From positions 372,001-436,000 of the forward strand of contig NHNW01000003.1 in assembly GCA_002786025.1 (NCBI GenBank): DNA of 64,000 nt, written 5' to 3'. Position numbers and translations under genes: made by a program. Under the pieces are notes generated by a model that saw nothing but the letters and a program-made list of their open reading frames with translations, was not told the DNA's origin and searched no databases. Of the stretch, positions 63,212 to 64,000 are shown piece after piece. The stretch comes from Zasmidium citrigriseum (taxonomy: Eukaryota; Ascomycota; Dothideomycetes; Mycosphaerellales; Mycosphaerellaceae). The stretch's first letter is position 1; each line of letters opens with the position of its first letter.

Positions 63212-64000
63212 CTACCCAGGCACAGTGAAGCCTTCAATACCCCATACTCCAGACAGGCCGAAATGCGTGACACACAGCCACTCGCCGTTGCCCTGCCTCT
63301 TCCATTCAAGACAGGTGACTGACTCGCGTTCCTGGCCCTCTGGGAGGCCGACCACTTTGCCAACCTTCCACACTCTGGCAATGCCGGCTTCTTCGTCGAC
63401 ATCGGCAGAGACTTCAGTGACTATTGGCGTTTCGAATGTCAGCAATGTCGAGCATAACCAGCTTGCTCGGCCTGGCGGTACCTTTCATGCGAAAATCTGT
63501 CTGGAAGTACTCCAAATTCATGAGCTCGACAAATGCGTCATAGCCCGTTGAGGAGAAGGTGGCATCTCGCTGCTTCTGCATGCGGTGATCACAGACACCA
63601 GCTGGCGGGCTGCGTGGTGCGTTTCGGAACTGCCTGACATCAGTGTCCCTAACAGAACGCTCGAACAAGTGCCACATACTGTCGGGCAGATGAAGTTCCT
63701 CAGCGGCGTCTCGAAATCACGACGGTCATACGCATCGTAGAGGGAAAGCGTGAGCTGCTCGAGGTGCAAAGCGGTAGGAGTGGCACCTCGGCACCGTGCA
63801 TCCTTCGTGTCCATCATCGCGTGGCCATCCTCCTGAATCATCGGCACACGCCCGACAGGACGGCAGCTGGTATCGTCTGGGTCTCTGCAAGGAATCACTA
63901 TCTGGGTCCGAAAACTTGAAGGATGCGGCAGGTGTGCAGAGAGTGTCCCTGCTCGCAGAGGAAGACTGCCTCGCGTCACCAGACCAGCCCTCAAGCTCGG
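63212..64000 (-). CDS. Hypothetical protein, cut by the window edge
   Basis: Not a recognised family. Proposed exons are from at least 64000 to 63680, 63629-63482 and 63420-63212; introns are 50 and 61 bp. The reading frame is open to the window end, so the start may lie outside; the first in-frame ATG inside is at 63841. Visible protein: a Cys/Arg-rich start (CRDPDDTSCRPVGR), a helical part (ATPTALHLEQLTLSLYDAYD), FETPLRNFICPT joined to FRNAPRSPPAGVCDH, STGYDAFVELMNLEYFQTDF, and a last exon with VTEVSADVDEEAGIARVWKV and VTCLEWKR…LCVTHFGLSGVWGIE. The joins keep frame at each step. Function unknown. Confidence 0.55.

Overview
The window is nuclear DNA from a filamentous ascomycete. The introns are short (about 47-120 bp) with GTRAGY-type donors and CTRAC-like branch sites. 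Genes sit on both strands with long individual intergenic spaces. The protein set is typical of Pezizomycotina, and the style of the hypothetical proteins suggests a Dothideomycete; the class is an inference. No tRNA, rRNA, CRISPR or prokaryotic feature was seen. Most genes are split, so exon joins below were worked out by hand from reading frame, splice sites and family motifs.

Left part (1-9 kb): an amino-acid permease interrupted by two N bases, an MFS sugar-type transporter, a MmgE/PrpD-family enzyme, and the RNA 5'-end quality-control nuclease RAI1 on the minus strand, which appears to use an 8-nt microexon. An 80%-identical 55-bp duplication lies between the last two genes.

Gene-free island (8.9-15.0 kb): no convincing protein gene. 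It carries a diverged family of promoter-like modules (a CATGTGACGATGACAAA box followed about 50 bp later by a TATATA/TATATCA box and a C-rich leader). There are at least five good copies, several weak ones, one inverted copy and a relative at 60.4 kb. The island ends in a 12-bp-period minisatellite whose unit looks like a 5' splice site.

Housekeeping block (15-27 kb): a small secreted or membrane protein, a mitochondrial FAD/folate-type carrier, two small complex I subunits (NDUFB3-like and NDUFB2-like), an intact Tc1/mariner DD34E transposon inserted just upstream of the NDUFB3-like gene, the CAF1/POP2 deadenylase and the BUR1/CDK9 kinase.

Metabolic block (29-43 kb): a Thr/Lys-rich secreted protein, acetoacetyl-CoA synthetase divergent from a Zn2Cys6 regulator, then a short-chain dehydrogenase, a DUF1772 (anthrone-oxygenase-like) protein, an FAD monooxygenase, a DJ-1/PfpI protein, an NmrA-like protein and an alpha/beta hydrolase. 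This looks like a tailoring or catabolic cluster without a polyketide or peptide synthase inside the window.

Right part (43-64 kb): a P5B ATPase (YPK9 type), a second Zn2Cys6 regulator, mitochondrial uL5, a ubiquitin hydrolase ending in a CaaX box, a DUF7587-like hypothetical gene, an F-box/LRR-like protein and a hypothetical gene cut by the window edge.
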